Shown here: piece by piece, positions 35,597-43,396 of the stretch
How the letters are laid out: every line of letters starts with the position of its first letter
Position numbering within the stretch: the stretch's first letter is position 1
Source: an uncultured Eubacteriales bacterium
GTDB lineage: Bacteria > Bacillota > Clostridia > Oscillospirales > Oscillospiraceae
Assembly: GCA_959602365.1 (NCBI GenBank)
Contig: CAUGSS010000020.1
Coordinates: 1 to 49,695 of the forward strand
Direction: 5' to 3'
Length of the DNA stretch: 49,695 nucleotides
Notes under the pieces: generated by a model
Seen by the model: the letters and a program-made list of their open reading frames with translations, nothing else
What the model was told of the DNA's origin: nothing
The model's database searches: none
Made by a program: the position numbers and the translations under genes

Positions 35597-36835
35597 CTAG
35601 GTGCCTTTGGGCGTCAGGTCCACCGCCCGGCGGAGGATGGACAGGGGTGGGACCTGCCGGTCCAGCTGCAATTTGAATTTCATCTGAGGGGTTTTGGGCT
35701 CCCGGAGGGGCAGGCCGTCCGGGGTCTCCATCACCGGGGCCACGAAGGAGAAGGGCTCGGTATCCGGCCCCACCAGCTCCACCTGGTCCCCGGCAGCGAA
35801 CTTGTTGCGCAGGGACAGGGTGGCCAGGCCGCTGCCGTCGCAGTCCTCCACGATGGCGCAGACCTGCCAGTCCCGGATGTAGCGGGCGTCCTCATAGAAC
35901 TGGCCGGGCTGGCCGTACCAGAAGCCGGTGGAGTAGTGCCGGTGGGAAACCTTGTCCACCTCGGAGCGCCAAATGGGCTCCAGGGGGCGGCCTTCCCAGG
36001 CGGCGTCGATGGCGTGGCGGTAGGCCCCGGTGACAATGGCGGCGTAGTAGGCCGATTTGGCCCGGCCCTCGATCTTGAAGGAGTCCAGGCCGATGTCCAT
36101 CAGCTCCCCCACATGGTCGATCATGCACATGTCCCGGGAATTCATAATGTAGGTGCCCTTCTCGTCCTCAAAGACCGGGAAATACTCCCCGGGGCGCTTC
36201 TCCTCCATCAGGTAGTACTGATAGCGGCAGGGCTGGGCGCAGGCCCCCCGGCTGGCGTCCCGGCCGGTCATGTAGTTGGAGAGCAGGCACCGCCCGGAGT
36301 AGCTGACGCACATGGCCCCGTGGACAAAGGCCTCGATCTCCAGCCCGGGCGGGGTCTCCCGGCGGATGGCGGACACCTCCTCCAGGCTGAGCTCCCGGGC
36401 CAGGATGACCCGCTTGGCCCCCAGCTCGTACCAGGCCCGGGCGGTGACCGGGTTGGAGACGCTGGCCTGGGTGGAGATATGGCGCTCCAGGGCGGGGGCA
36501 TACCGCTCCGCGAGCCGGAAGGCCCCCAGATCCGCCACGATCACCGCGTCCACCCCGGCGTCCTGCAGGATCTCCAGCCACCGGGGCAGCTGCTCCACCT
36601 CATCCCCCCGGGGCATGGTGTTGATGGTCACATGGGTACGCACACCCGCCTCTTTGCAGAGGCGGGTGGCGTCATAAATGGTGTGTTCGTCAAAGTTGCC
36701 GGCAAAGGCCCGCATGCCGAAGGATGCGCCGGCCAGATAGACCGCGTCCGCCCCATAGGCCACAGCCATGCGCAGGCGCTCCATATCTCCGGCCGGGGCC
36801 AGCAGCTCCGGCTTACCGGACTCAGCCCTCCGCAT
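35597..36835 (-). CDS. U32 family (YrrO/TrhP-like) protein, probable tRNA hydroxylation factor
   Basis: A 412-residue U32 protein. Hallmarks are ELLAPAGDMERLRMAVAYGADAVYLAG near the N-terminus and the central MCVSYSGRCLLSN...RGACAQPCRY with four cysteines. Originally named peptidase, the family includes tRNA and rRNA hydroxylation proteins and UbiU/UbiV. In Bacillus yrrN/yrrO sit just downstream of mltG, as here, which favours the tRNA 5-hydroxyuridine role. The start at 36835 overlaps the mltG end by 14 bases and has GGGGAG upstream. Confidence 0.88.
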   Translation of the reverse strand: MRRAESGKPELLAPAGDMERLRMAVAYGADAVYLAGASFGMRAFAGNFDEHTIYDATRLCKEAGVRTHVTINTMPRGDEVEQLPRWLEILQDAGVDAVIVADLGAFRLAERYAPALERHISTQASVSNPVTARAWYELGAKRVILARELSLEEVSAIRRETPPGLEIEAFVHGAMCVSYSGRCLLSNYMTGRDASRGACAQPCRYQYYLMEEKRPGEYFPVFEDEKGTYIMNSRDMCMIDHVGELMDIGLDSFKIEGRAKSAYYAAIVTGAYRHAIDAAWEGRPLEPIWRSEVDKVSHRHYSTGFWYGQPGQFYEDARYIRDWQVCAIVEDCDGSGLATLSLRNKFAAGDQVELVGPDTEPFSFVAPVMETPDGLPLREPKTPQMKFKLQLDRQVPPLSILRRAVDLTPKGT

Positions 36836-38201
36836 CGCCGCTCTCCCCGTCATCGGTCTGGGTTTCGCCGGTCTGGGAGTCCCGGAAGGCCAGGAACTCG
36901 TCATAGTCGGAGAAGAAGTGGGTGGAGCCGTCGTCGCCCAGATAGAAGTAGTAGTAGTCTGTCTCATCCGGATCCAGCGCCGCCCGGATGGCGGTCAGGC
37001 CGGGGCAGCAGATGGGGCCGGCGGGCAAGCCCTGGTAGAGATAGGTGTTATAGGGGCTGTCGATGGCCAGGTCCTCGGCGGTCAGCGCTCTGGAATAATC
37101 GCCGATAATATAGTAGATGGTGGAGTCCATCTGGAGGTAGCCGTTGGTGCCGCCGCCCTCGTTCAGGCGGTTGTAGATGACCGAGGAGATGCTGGTCTGA
37201 TCCACGCCGTCGGTCTCCCGCTCGATGATAGAGGCGATGGTCAGGATGTCCCGCAGCGAGTAGCCGTTGGCCTCGGCCTGGGCGATCAGATTCTGATCCA
37301 CCTGCTCCTCGTCAAACACCCGGTTCTGGAAGTTGGAGAGCATCCGGCTCAGCACGGTTTCCGGCTCACTGTTCACATAGAACTCATAAGTGTCCGGGAA
37401 CAGGTAACCCTCCAGCCGCTCCGACTGGCCCAGGGTGGAATCGTCCAGGAAGTCATAGTCGAAGTCGTAATTTGTGGCGGCATCGGACAGTTCGCTGGCC
37501 GTGGCCACCCCGTTCTCCTCCAGCAGGGCAAAGATGCGATCCAGGGTGTAGCCCTCGGGGATCATCACCTCCACGGTGGCCCGGGCGGAGGAGGAAGAGC
37601 CCATATTGCGCAGCAGGGCGCTGTAATCCATATCGGTGTTGAGCTCATAGGTGCCCGGCGCCAGGGCGTCCCCCTTGCCGGTGAAGGAGGCGAAGAGCCG
37701 GAAGAGCCACTTGTACTCGATCAGGCCGTTCTCCTTCAGTGTGTCGGCCACCTGGCCCAGGTCGGCATTATAGACCGTGGAGGTATTCCCCTCCTCGTCG
37801 GTGACCGTCTCTTCGGTGAACATGTCGTCCTCCAGGACAACGGAGGCGGTGATCTCCTCCTTGTTCAGCGCCAGCAGGTCGTTGGCCCAGCGCCAGCCAA
37901 AGGTGGCCAGCAGATAGGCGGCAAAGGTGATGACCAGCAGATAGATCAGCACAATCAGCACACGGCGCAGCACACGCATACTGGTGGGCTGTCTTTTTCT
38001 GCGGTGTTTTCTCGTCGGGTGCATCTCCTGTTCCCTTCCCACCGGGGTATACTCTCCGGTATCTCCGGAGGGGGCGCTGTCCGCCGCCTCCGAATACGGC
38101 GCCTGATCCTCTTCTCCGTCGAAATTGACCCGGCTGGTATAATCCTCAATATTGAAATCGTCCATCCCGTAATCGTCGTTGGGATCATAGGGCAGAGACA
38201 T
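36822..38201 (-). CDS. mltG: Endolytic murein transglycosylase MltG
   Basis: A 459-residue membrane-anchored enzyme. The N-terminal 95 residues are acidic and cytoplasmic, one membrane helix follows (about 108-130), and the YceG domain fills the rest, with the catalytic glutamate in IASIIERET. MltG cuts nascent glycan strands and so sets their length. Of three close start codons (38210 GTG, 38207 ATG, 38201 ATG), only 38201 has a normal distance (8 bases) from AGGAG. It overlaps the U32 gene by 14 bases. Confidence 0.93.
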   Translation of the reverse strand: MSLPYDPNDDYGMDDFNIEDYTSRVNFDGEEDQAPYSEAADSAPSGDTGEYTPVGREQEMHPTRKHRRKRQPTSMRVLRRVLIVLIYLLVITFAAYLLATFGWRWANDLLALNKEEITASVVLEDDMFTEETVTDEEGNTSTVYNADLGQVADTLKENGLIEYKWLFRLFASFTGKGDALAPGTYELNTDMDYSALLRNMGSSSSARATVEVMIPEGYTLDRIFALLEENGVATASELSDAATNYDFDYDFLDDSTLGQSERLEGYLFPDTYEFYVNSEPETVLSRMLSNFQNRVFDEEQVDQNLIAQAEANGYSLRDILTIASIIERETDGVDQTSISSVIYNRLNEGGGTNGYLQMDSTIYYIIGDYSRALTAEDLAIDSPYNTYLYQGLPAGPICCPGLTAIRAALDPDETDYYYFYLGDDGSTHFFSDYDEFLAFRDSQTGETQTDDGESGDAEG

Positions 38202-38314
38202 ATCCATCACTCCTGTCTTGGGGGTTCACTGCCGCCGGGCCGCCCGCTCCGGGGCGCGGCCGCCCTGCTGTTTCTATTTCTGTCTGTATTTATGATAACG
38301 GTTGAAGCGGCGGA

Positions 38315-38869
38315 TCATCTTCCGAACTGCTCCGTCTCCGTCAGCACCACATTCACGCCCCGGTCCCAGCGCTCCACCGGCACCGCCTCCTGCAGCAGGA
38401 TATTGCGGCACAGGCCCAGGGTAAAGCCGGTGTAATCGGCCAGATACCGGTCATAGTATCCGCCGCCCCGGCCCAGCCGGAAACAGCGGCGGTCATAGCA
38501 GAGCGCGGGCACCAGGATTAAGCCGAGCTCCGACTTGTCCACCACGGGGCACTGCTCATCCGGCTCCAACATGCCGTAGCGGTGGCGCACCAGGCGCCGG
38601 CGGTCATACCGCCGGGCCTCCATGCCGCCGCCGGGCAGGCACCGGGGCAGGCAGAGCAGCTTCCCCTGTCCCTCCAGGGCATCCAGCAAGGGGCGGGTAT
38701 CCACCTCCATGCCCATGCCCGCAAAGAGCAGAATGGCCCCCGCCTCCCCCACCCGGGGGTGGGCCAAAAAGCGCCGGCACAGCGCCTCATCGCTCCTCAG
38801 CCGTTCGGCCGGCGAAAGCGCGCGCTCCCGCCGGCGGATCTCCTGTCGGAGCCCGGCCTTGTCAGCCAT
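38315..38869 (-). CDS. 5-formyltetrahydrofolate cyclo-ligase
   Basis: A 184-residue enzyme that makes 5,10-methenyl-THF from 5-formyl-THF using ATP. The family signature LGRGGGYYDRYLADY lies near residues 130-144, and KAGLRQEIRRRERAL at the start provides basic residues for ATP binding. It overlaps the end of the DJ-1 gene by 8 bases, so it is translated from the same message. mltG follows after a gap of about 110 bases. Confidence 0.92.
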   Translation of the reverse strand: MADKAGLRQEIRRRERALSPAERLRSDEALCRRFLAHPRVGEAGAILLFAGMGMEVDTRPLLDALEGQGKLLCLPRCLPGGGMEARRYDRRRLVRHRYGMLEPDEQCPVVDKSELGLILVPALCYDRRCFRLGRGGGYYDRYLADYTGFTLGLCRNILLQEAVPVERWDRGVNVVLTETEQFGR

Positions 38870-39416
38870 AGTAATAGACGCTGCGGCGCACCTCGTCGGC
38901 CTTTTCCGGGCCCTCCAGCACCTCCAGCATCAGCAGCCCCAGGTCAAAGGCGCTGCCGGCGGCCTCGCCGGTGAGCAGCCTTCCGTCCCGGTGGGTTCGC
39001 TGGCCGGGGACATGGACCGCCGGGGGCAGCAGCTCCTCGCAGCCGGGATAGCACACCGCCCGCTTTCCGTCAATGAGGCCCAGCCGGCTGAGCACCGTGG
39101 GTCCGGCGCAGATGGCGGCCAGGTATTTATCCGCCGCCGCGGCCCGGGCCAGGAAATCCCGGGCACCGGGGCTGTCCAGCAGGTGATTGACGCCGCCCAG
39201 GCCGCCGGGGACAAACACCATGTCCACCCCCTCCAGGGCCACATCGGAGAGCAGCGCGTCAGCGGTGACCACAATGCCGTGGCCGCCGCGCACCGCCATG
39301 GTCTCAACGCCCGCCAGGATCACCTCAACGCCGCCCCGGCGGAGCAGATCCACGGGGATAACGGCCTCCGACTCCTCAAAGCCGTCGTCCAGAAGCACAC
39401 ACACCTGTTTCGACAT
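38862..39416 (-). CDS. DJ-1/PfpI family protein
   Basis: A 184-residue class I glutamine amidotransferase-like protein. The nucleophile elbow is AICAGPTVL (Cys near residue 102) and the conserved glutamate is in GFEESEAV (about 13-20). Members include glyoxalase III/deglycase and chaperone-like proteins; the exact role is unclear. AGGAGG precedes the ATG, 15 bases after the tmk stop codon. It overlaps the next gene. Confidence 0.9.
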   Translation of the reverse strand: MSKQVCVLLDDGFEESEAVIPVDLLRRGGVEVILAGVETMAVRGGHGIVVTADALLSDVALEGVDMVFVPGGLGGVNHLLDSPGARDFLARAAAADKYLAAICAGPTVLSRLGLIDGKRAVCYPGCEELLPPAVHVPGQRTHRDGRLLTGEAAGSAFDLGLLMLEVLEGPEKADEVRRSVYYYG

Positions 39417-39431
39417 GACCGGGTCTCCTCC

Positions 39432-40100
39432 TCACTTCAGCAGGGGTTCGACCTGCGCCCAGATCTCCCCATGAATATCCTCAATGGACCGCATCGCCCC
39501 GTCCCGGACACACTGCACCCGGCGCCAGCCCAATACCTGGGCGGCCTGGGCGCCGCTCTCCCGGCAGGTGCGCAGGTAGGCGGTGTCCTGTTCGTGGATA
39601 TCGGCCTGGGTGCTGGTCTGCTCCTCCCGGGAGCGGAGCATCCCCACAGTGTACTCCGTCGGCACATCCAGATAGAGCACCAAATCGGGCCGGGGCAGGC
39701 CCAGCTTTCCATATTCGAAGTCATAGAGCCAGCGGAAAAACGCTTCCCGCTCCTCCGGCGGCACCTTGGACGCCTGATGGATGGCGTTGGAGGTGGTGTA
39801 GCGGTCGGCCAGCACCAGCCCGCCCCCCTCGTACCAGTCCCCCCACACCTTTTTATAGGAGGCATAGCGGTCCACCGCATAGAAGGCCGAGGCGGCATAG
39901 CCGTTGACATCCCCTGGACGGGAGCCGAATTCCCCGGCCAGGTACATCCGGATCAGCGCCGAAGACTCCTGCTCGTACTGGGGAAATTTCAGATGCTGAA
40001 AGGCCGCCCCCCGTTGCTGCAGGTGGGCGCACAGCCGGGCGAACTGGGTGGACTTGCCGCAGCCGTCCGTCCCCTCCAATACAATCAGTGTTCCCGCCAT
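39432..40100 (-). CDS. tmk: Thymidylate kinase
   Basis: A 222-residue kinase that converts dTMP to dTDP. The P-loop is EGTDGCGKST (about residues 9-18), the DRY motif is LADRYTTSN, and a LID region with REEQTSTQ follows. The GTG at 40127 is possible, but the ATG at 40100 has GGAGG 9 bases upstream. It differs somewhat from the common tmk (GTDGCGKST, tyrosine-rich YASYKKVWGDWYEGGG), resembling the clostridial version often annotated as deoxynucleoside kinase. First gene of the minus-strand group 40100-35121. Confidence 0.9.
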   Translation of the reverse strand: MAGTLIVLEGTDGCGKSTQFARLCAHLQQRGAAFQHLKFPQYEQESSALIRMYLAGEFGSRPGDVNGYAASAFYAVDRYASYKKVWGDWYEGGGLVLADRYTTSNAIHQASKVPPEEREAFFRWLYDFEYGKLGLPRPDLVLYLDVPTEYTVGMLRSREEQTSTQADIHEQDTAYLRTCRESGAQAAQVLGWRRVQCVRDGAMRSIEDIHGEIWAQVEPLLK

Positions 40101-40252
40101 GGCCCGCTTCCTCCCTCTGATGCACACAATACTCCAAGTATAAATGTGATTTTAACACATTTTTTCCCTCAAGTCCACTCTCTTCCCGAAATCCGGCGGT
40201 CCGCCCCCGCAAATTTGCCGATTCCGTCCCCAAAATGCCCTCCGGCCGTATA

Positions 40253-40284
40253 AAAAGACCGCTCTCCCCGGAAAGCGGTCTTTT
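40253..40284. terminator. Terminator between the sugar-acid operon and tmk
   Basis: An 11-base-pair stem (40253-40263 with 40274-40284) flanked by A and T runs. It ends the otnC transcript on the minus strand. Confidence 0.87.
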
Positions 40285-40296
40285 GTGCCCGAGTTG

Positions 40297-40899
40297 TCAC
40301 GGGCGGCAAAATATGTTACACTTTTTGCACAGTTCCCAGGCGACGTGCGCGCTCTCCTCCAGCTCTTCCAGGCAGAAGAAGGCGTCCATCACATCTCTGC
40401 CCGGCACAACCGCCCCATGACGGCGCAGCAGCCAGCCGTCGCTGCGCTCCAGCCGCTGCTCAAAGGCCCGGAACAGGGCCGGAGAACCGGGCGGCTCATA
40501 GGGCACCAGCCCCACGCTGCCCAATTTCATCCGCAGATAGGGCGTGTGGTCAGGGATGCAGTCCGCCTCATTTTCATGCTCCAGACAACTCCAGAGCACA
40601 CTGTACAGGCTGTGGGTGTGGATGACCGCCCCCACCTCCCTCCGGGCCCGGTAGACCGCCAGATGGAGCGGCCACTCTTTGCTCATCTTAGGCCCCTCCA
40701 GAATCCGGCCATCCAGATCGGTCACCCCAAACTGCTCTTCTGTCAGGGCGGCAAAGGTGCTGCCTGAGGCGCTGACATAAATCCGCTCGCCGATCCGAAG
40801 GCTGATATTGCCCGTATTGCCGGTGACCCGCCCCCTTTGAAACAGCGTCCGGGCCACCCAAACAGCCTGTTCCAACCGCTTGCGTATATCCCCGGTCAT
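40297..40899 (-). CDS. otnC: Class II aldolase/adducin protein, OtnC-like 3-oxo-tetronate 4-phosphate decarboxylase
   Basis: A 200-residue class II aldolase-fold enzyme. The metal ligands His94, His96 (HTHS) and His161 (RRHG) and the catalytic Glu75 (SKEWPLH) are present. It resembles fuculose-phosphate aldolase, but next to OtnK the best match is OtnC, which decarboxylates 3-oxo-tetronate 4-phosphate to dihydroxyacetone phosphate. Its ATG overlaps the kinase stop codon by 4 bases. The terminator at 40253-40284 ends the operon. Confidence 0.82.
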   Translation of the reverse strand: MTGDIRKRLEQAVWVARTLFQRGRVTGNTGNISLRIGERIYVSASGSTFAALTEEQFGVTDLDGRILEGPKMSKEWPLHLAVYRARREVGAVIHTHSLYSVLWSCLEHENEADCIPDHTPYLRMKLGSVGLVPYEPPGSPALFRAFEQRLERSDGWLLRRHGAVVPGRDVMDAFFCLEELEESAHVAWELCKKCNIFCRP

Positions 40900-42134
40900 G
40901 CTCCACCTCCCGGCTGCGCCAAAAGCGCGACGGCCCGTTCAAAAAAATCGGGCTGTCCAAAATTGCCTGATTTCAATACCACACGCATCTGAGGGGCCTG
41001 CAGCGGAATCATCACCGGCACACCGGGGGCCACACTCCGGCCGATCCGATAGCTTCCCATGCCCAGGCGGCGGGTCACCGCGCCGCTGGTCTCGCCGCCG
41101 GCCACAATGAATTTGCCGACCCCCTCCGCCCTGGCCCGTTCCGCCAGGGAAGCCAGGCCTTCCTCCAGCGCCCCGGAGACCTCTCCCCAGCGCCGCCGGG
41201 CCGAGCGCACCTGTTCCGGCGTCTCGCTGGTGTAGACCAGCGCACTCCCCCGCTCCAGCGCCCGGCGCACCTGCCCCCAGAAGGTCTCAAAATCCCAGCC
41301 GCCTCCCAGAAGCTGCTCCGGGCTGAGGTGAAAGCACGCCCCGCCCGACGCTCGGAACCGGTCTATCTGGACCCGGGTGGCCTCGCTGCAGCTACCCGCC
41401 AGCAGCAGTGTACTGCCCCCTGCCGGCTCCGGCAGCGCCGCCGCCCGGCCTTTGCCGCCCTTGGACAGCAGCCGTGCCAGGGGATATGCCAGGCCGCTGC
41501 CCCCGGTGAGCAGCGGCAGAGCGCCGAACCGGGCCGCGATGGACTCCAGGTCGGCCTCATCCTCGCAGTCCGGCACCAGGTAATAGTGCTCATCGGGATG
41601 CTCCGTCTCCAAAAAGGACCGACTCAGACGGTAGACGGGATATCTGCTCTGGGGGGACATCAGCCGCTCCAGGTCGCTGTCCCACATGGGGGTCAGCGGA
41701 TGGTTTTTCATGGGGCTCTCCTGCAGCGGAACTCCATTCACAAAAAGTTTTCCGTCCCGCACAGTGCGTCCATTGACCGGCAGCGCCGGGCAGAGCAGGG
41801 TAAAACGCGCCTGCAGCCGCTCCATGACCGCGTCACAGATAGGGCCGATATTCCCCCGTGGAGTGGAGTCAAAGGTGGAGCAGTACTTCACATAGAAGTG
41901 GGTACAGCCCAGCCCCCGCAGATACTCCAGCGCCTCCAGCGAGGCCGCCACAGCGTCATCCGTCTCCTGGGTGCGGGTCTTCAGGGCAACCACCGCCGCA
42001 TCCTCTCCCTCTGCCCCTCCGGGTTCGGCCGGCACCCCGTTATACAGTACGGTGTGCATGCCTCCCTGAGCCAGAAAGGACGCCATGTCGCCGGCCCCGG
42101 TGAAATCGTCAGCGATACATCCGAATATTGCCAT
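40896..42134 (-). CDS. otnK: Four-carbon acid sugar kinase (DUF1537), OtnK-like
   Basis: A 412-residue kinase. The N-terminal domain begins FGCIADDFTGAGDMASFLAQGG, the family hallmark, and the C-terminal nucleotide-binding domain holds VAGGETSGAVTRRLG. OtnK phosphorylates 3-oxo-tetronates (from threonate/erythronate) at the 4 position; relatives act on other acid sugars, so the precise substrate is open. It lies 36 bases after the RraA-like gene and overlaps otnC by 4 bases. Confidence 0.88.
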   Translation of the reverse strand: MAIFGCIADDFTGAGDMASFLAQGGMHTVLYNGVPAEPGGAEGEDAAVVALKTRTQETDDAVAASLEALEYLRGLGCTHFYVKYCSTFDSTPRGNIGPICDAVMERLQARFTLLCPALPVNGRTVRDGKLFVNGVPLQESPMKNHPLTPMWDSDLERLMSPQSRYPVYRLSRSFLETEHPDEHYYLVPDCEDEADLESIAARFGALPLLTGGSGLAYPLARLLSKGGKGRAAALPEPAGGSTLLLAGSCSEATRVQIDRFRASGGACFHLSPEQLLGGGWDFETFWGQVRRALERGSALVYTSETPEQVRSARRRWGEVSGALEEGLASLAERARAEGVGKFIVAGGETSGAVTRRLGMGSYRIGRSVAPGVPVMIPLQAPQMRVVLKSGNFGQPDFFERAVALLAQPGGGA

Positions 42135-42170
42135 ATGCCGCCTCCTCTCGCCACGGCGGAACGCCGCCGC

Positions 42171-42926
42171 TCACTTGTCCAGAATATAGCTGCGGAACTG
42201 CTCAGACTCCCGGGCAAATGCCTGGTTGGCCCGCCGCAGCTGTTCCACCACCTCGCCGGCGCTCAATCCCACGGTGTCCCGCCCGGCGGGAATGGTGGTG
42301 CGGCATTCGTTGGAGTCCATAAACCGCACCCCCTCCAGCAGGTTCCGGGTATCCTCCGGCGGGATGGCGATGAATCCGTATTTGTCCGCGTGGATCAGCA
42401 TGCCCGGTTTCACCCGGGCCCCATAGATCTCCACCTCGGCGCCGAAGCGCAGCGGGCAGGAGTAGGCATGCCCCACCCCCAGCCGGCTGGCCATCATTTT
42501 AAATCCGGCATAGGAGCCCTCGTCCACGTCCCGGACATAGCCGTTGGTGATGGCTCCCACACAGCCCAGTGAATGGTAGGCGTTGGCCGTCACCTCGCCG
42601 AAGATGGAGCCCACGCTGTTGGGCGCATCCAAATCCTTGGCAATGATCACCTTCGGGCCCGGGATACTGCTCAGATACTCATACAGCTTGATGTAACAGT
42701 CGGGGTTTGCCTCCTTCACCGCCGCATCACTGCAGATATACTCCACAGTGACCGCCCAGCCCACCATAGGCCCAATCTGGGGCACATAGTCCTGAACCGC
42801 GCCGTGGCTCATGACCACATTCATCCGCTCCTGTTTGGTGACGGCCTCCCAACCGTTATAGACGGTGGGCGTGCTCCAGCGCCGCAGCTCCAGCAGTTCC
42901 GCATGGCTCAAAGGCATATTGCTCAT
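42171..42926 (-). CDS. RraA-like protein (HMG/CHA aldolase family)
   Basis: A 251-residue protein of the RraA / 4-hydroxy-4-methyl-2-oxoglutarate aldolase family. Visible are GEVTANAYHSLGCVGAITNGYVRDVDE, containing the substrate- and metal-binding RD, and an extended C-terminal helix (about 205-250) not seen in short RraA. Some members are aldolases or oxaloacetate decarboxylases; regulators of RNase E are a small branch that Bacillota do not need. The neighbours suggest cleavage of a C4-C6 hydroxy-oxo acid. GGAGG lies before the ATG. Confidence 0.83.
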   Translation of the reverse strand: MSNMPLSHAELLELRRWSTPTVYNGWEAVTKQERMNVVMSHGAVQDYVPQIGPMVGWAVTVEYICSDAAVKEANPDCYIKLYEYLSSIPGPKVIIAKDLDAPNSVGSIFGEVTANAYHSLGCVGAITNGYVRDVDEGSYAGFKMMASRLGVGHAYSCPLRFGAEVEIYGARVKPGMLIHADKYGFIAIPPEDTRNLLEGVRFMDSNECRTTIPAGRDTVGLSAGEVVEQLRRANQAFARESEQFRSYILDK

Positions 42927-42968
42927 GTTTTCATTCCTCCTTGTCTTTTCAATGATGTTTTTCTTTGA

Positions 42969-43319
42969 TCAGGCATACAGAATCAGGGCGATATACACCA
43001 GATCTGTATCGCCGGTATTTACAATCTCATGGCCCTCGCCCACCTGCACGATATTGGTATCTCCCGCTGCCACCTCGGTGACCACCCCATCCTGGTCGGT
43101 CACCCTGCCCGTGCCGGAGAGGAAGTAACAGATCTCCATATCGGCGCTGTGGACATGATAGCCCACCGTGCTCCCCGGCGTCAGACGTCCCCGGGCGAAC
43201 AGCCGCCCCTTTTGGCGCATCTCCCCGGGATTCAGAATGTTCTCCACGATGAACTCCCCGTCGCCGCCCATCATGTGTTCCCGCACGTCCACCACATAGC
43301 TTCCTTTTTTCCGAATCAC
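42969..43319 (-). CDS. Cupin-domain protein
   Basis: A 116-residue single cupin. Motif 1 is YHVHSADMEICYFLSGTG (His, His and Glu as metal ligands) and motif 2 follows as GEGHEIVNTGD. The start is a GTG at 43319 with GAGGGG upstream. It is the first gene of the RraA-OtnK-OtnC operon, 68 bases from the divergent regulator. It could be an isomerase, a binding protein or a small-molecule sensor. Confidence 0.87.
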   Translation of the reverse strand: MIRKKGSYVVDVREHMMGGDGEFIVENILNPGEMRQKGRLFARGRLTPGSTVGYHVHSADMEICYFLSGTGRVTDQDGVVTEVAAGDTNIVQVGEGHEIVNTGDTDLVYIALILYA

Positions 43320-43396
43320 ACAAACCCCTCGCTTTCATGAACAGATGAGAACATAACCCCTGTGCCCGGTCAGGGCCACGGAAAGGGATGATTGAA

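Noticed and set aside
40297..40899. Fuculose- or ribulose-phosphate aldolase.
   Set aside because: The catalytic residues are shared, but the overlapping OtnK gene makes the OtnC function more likely.
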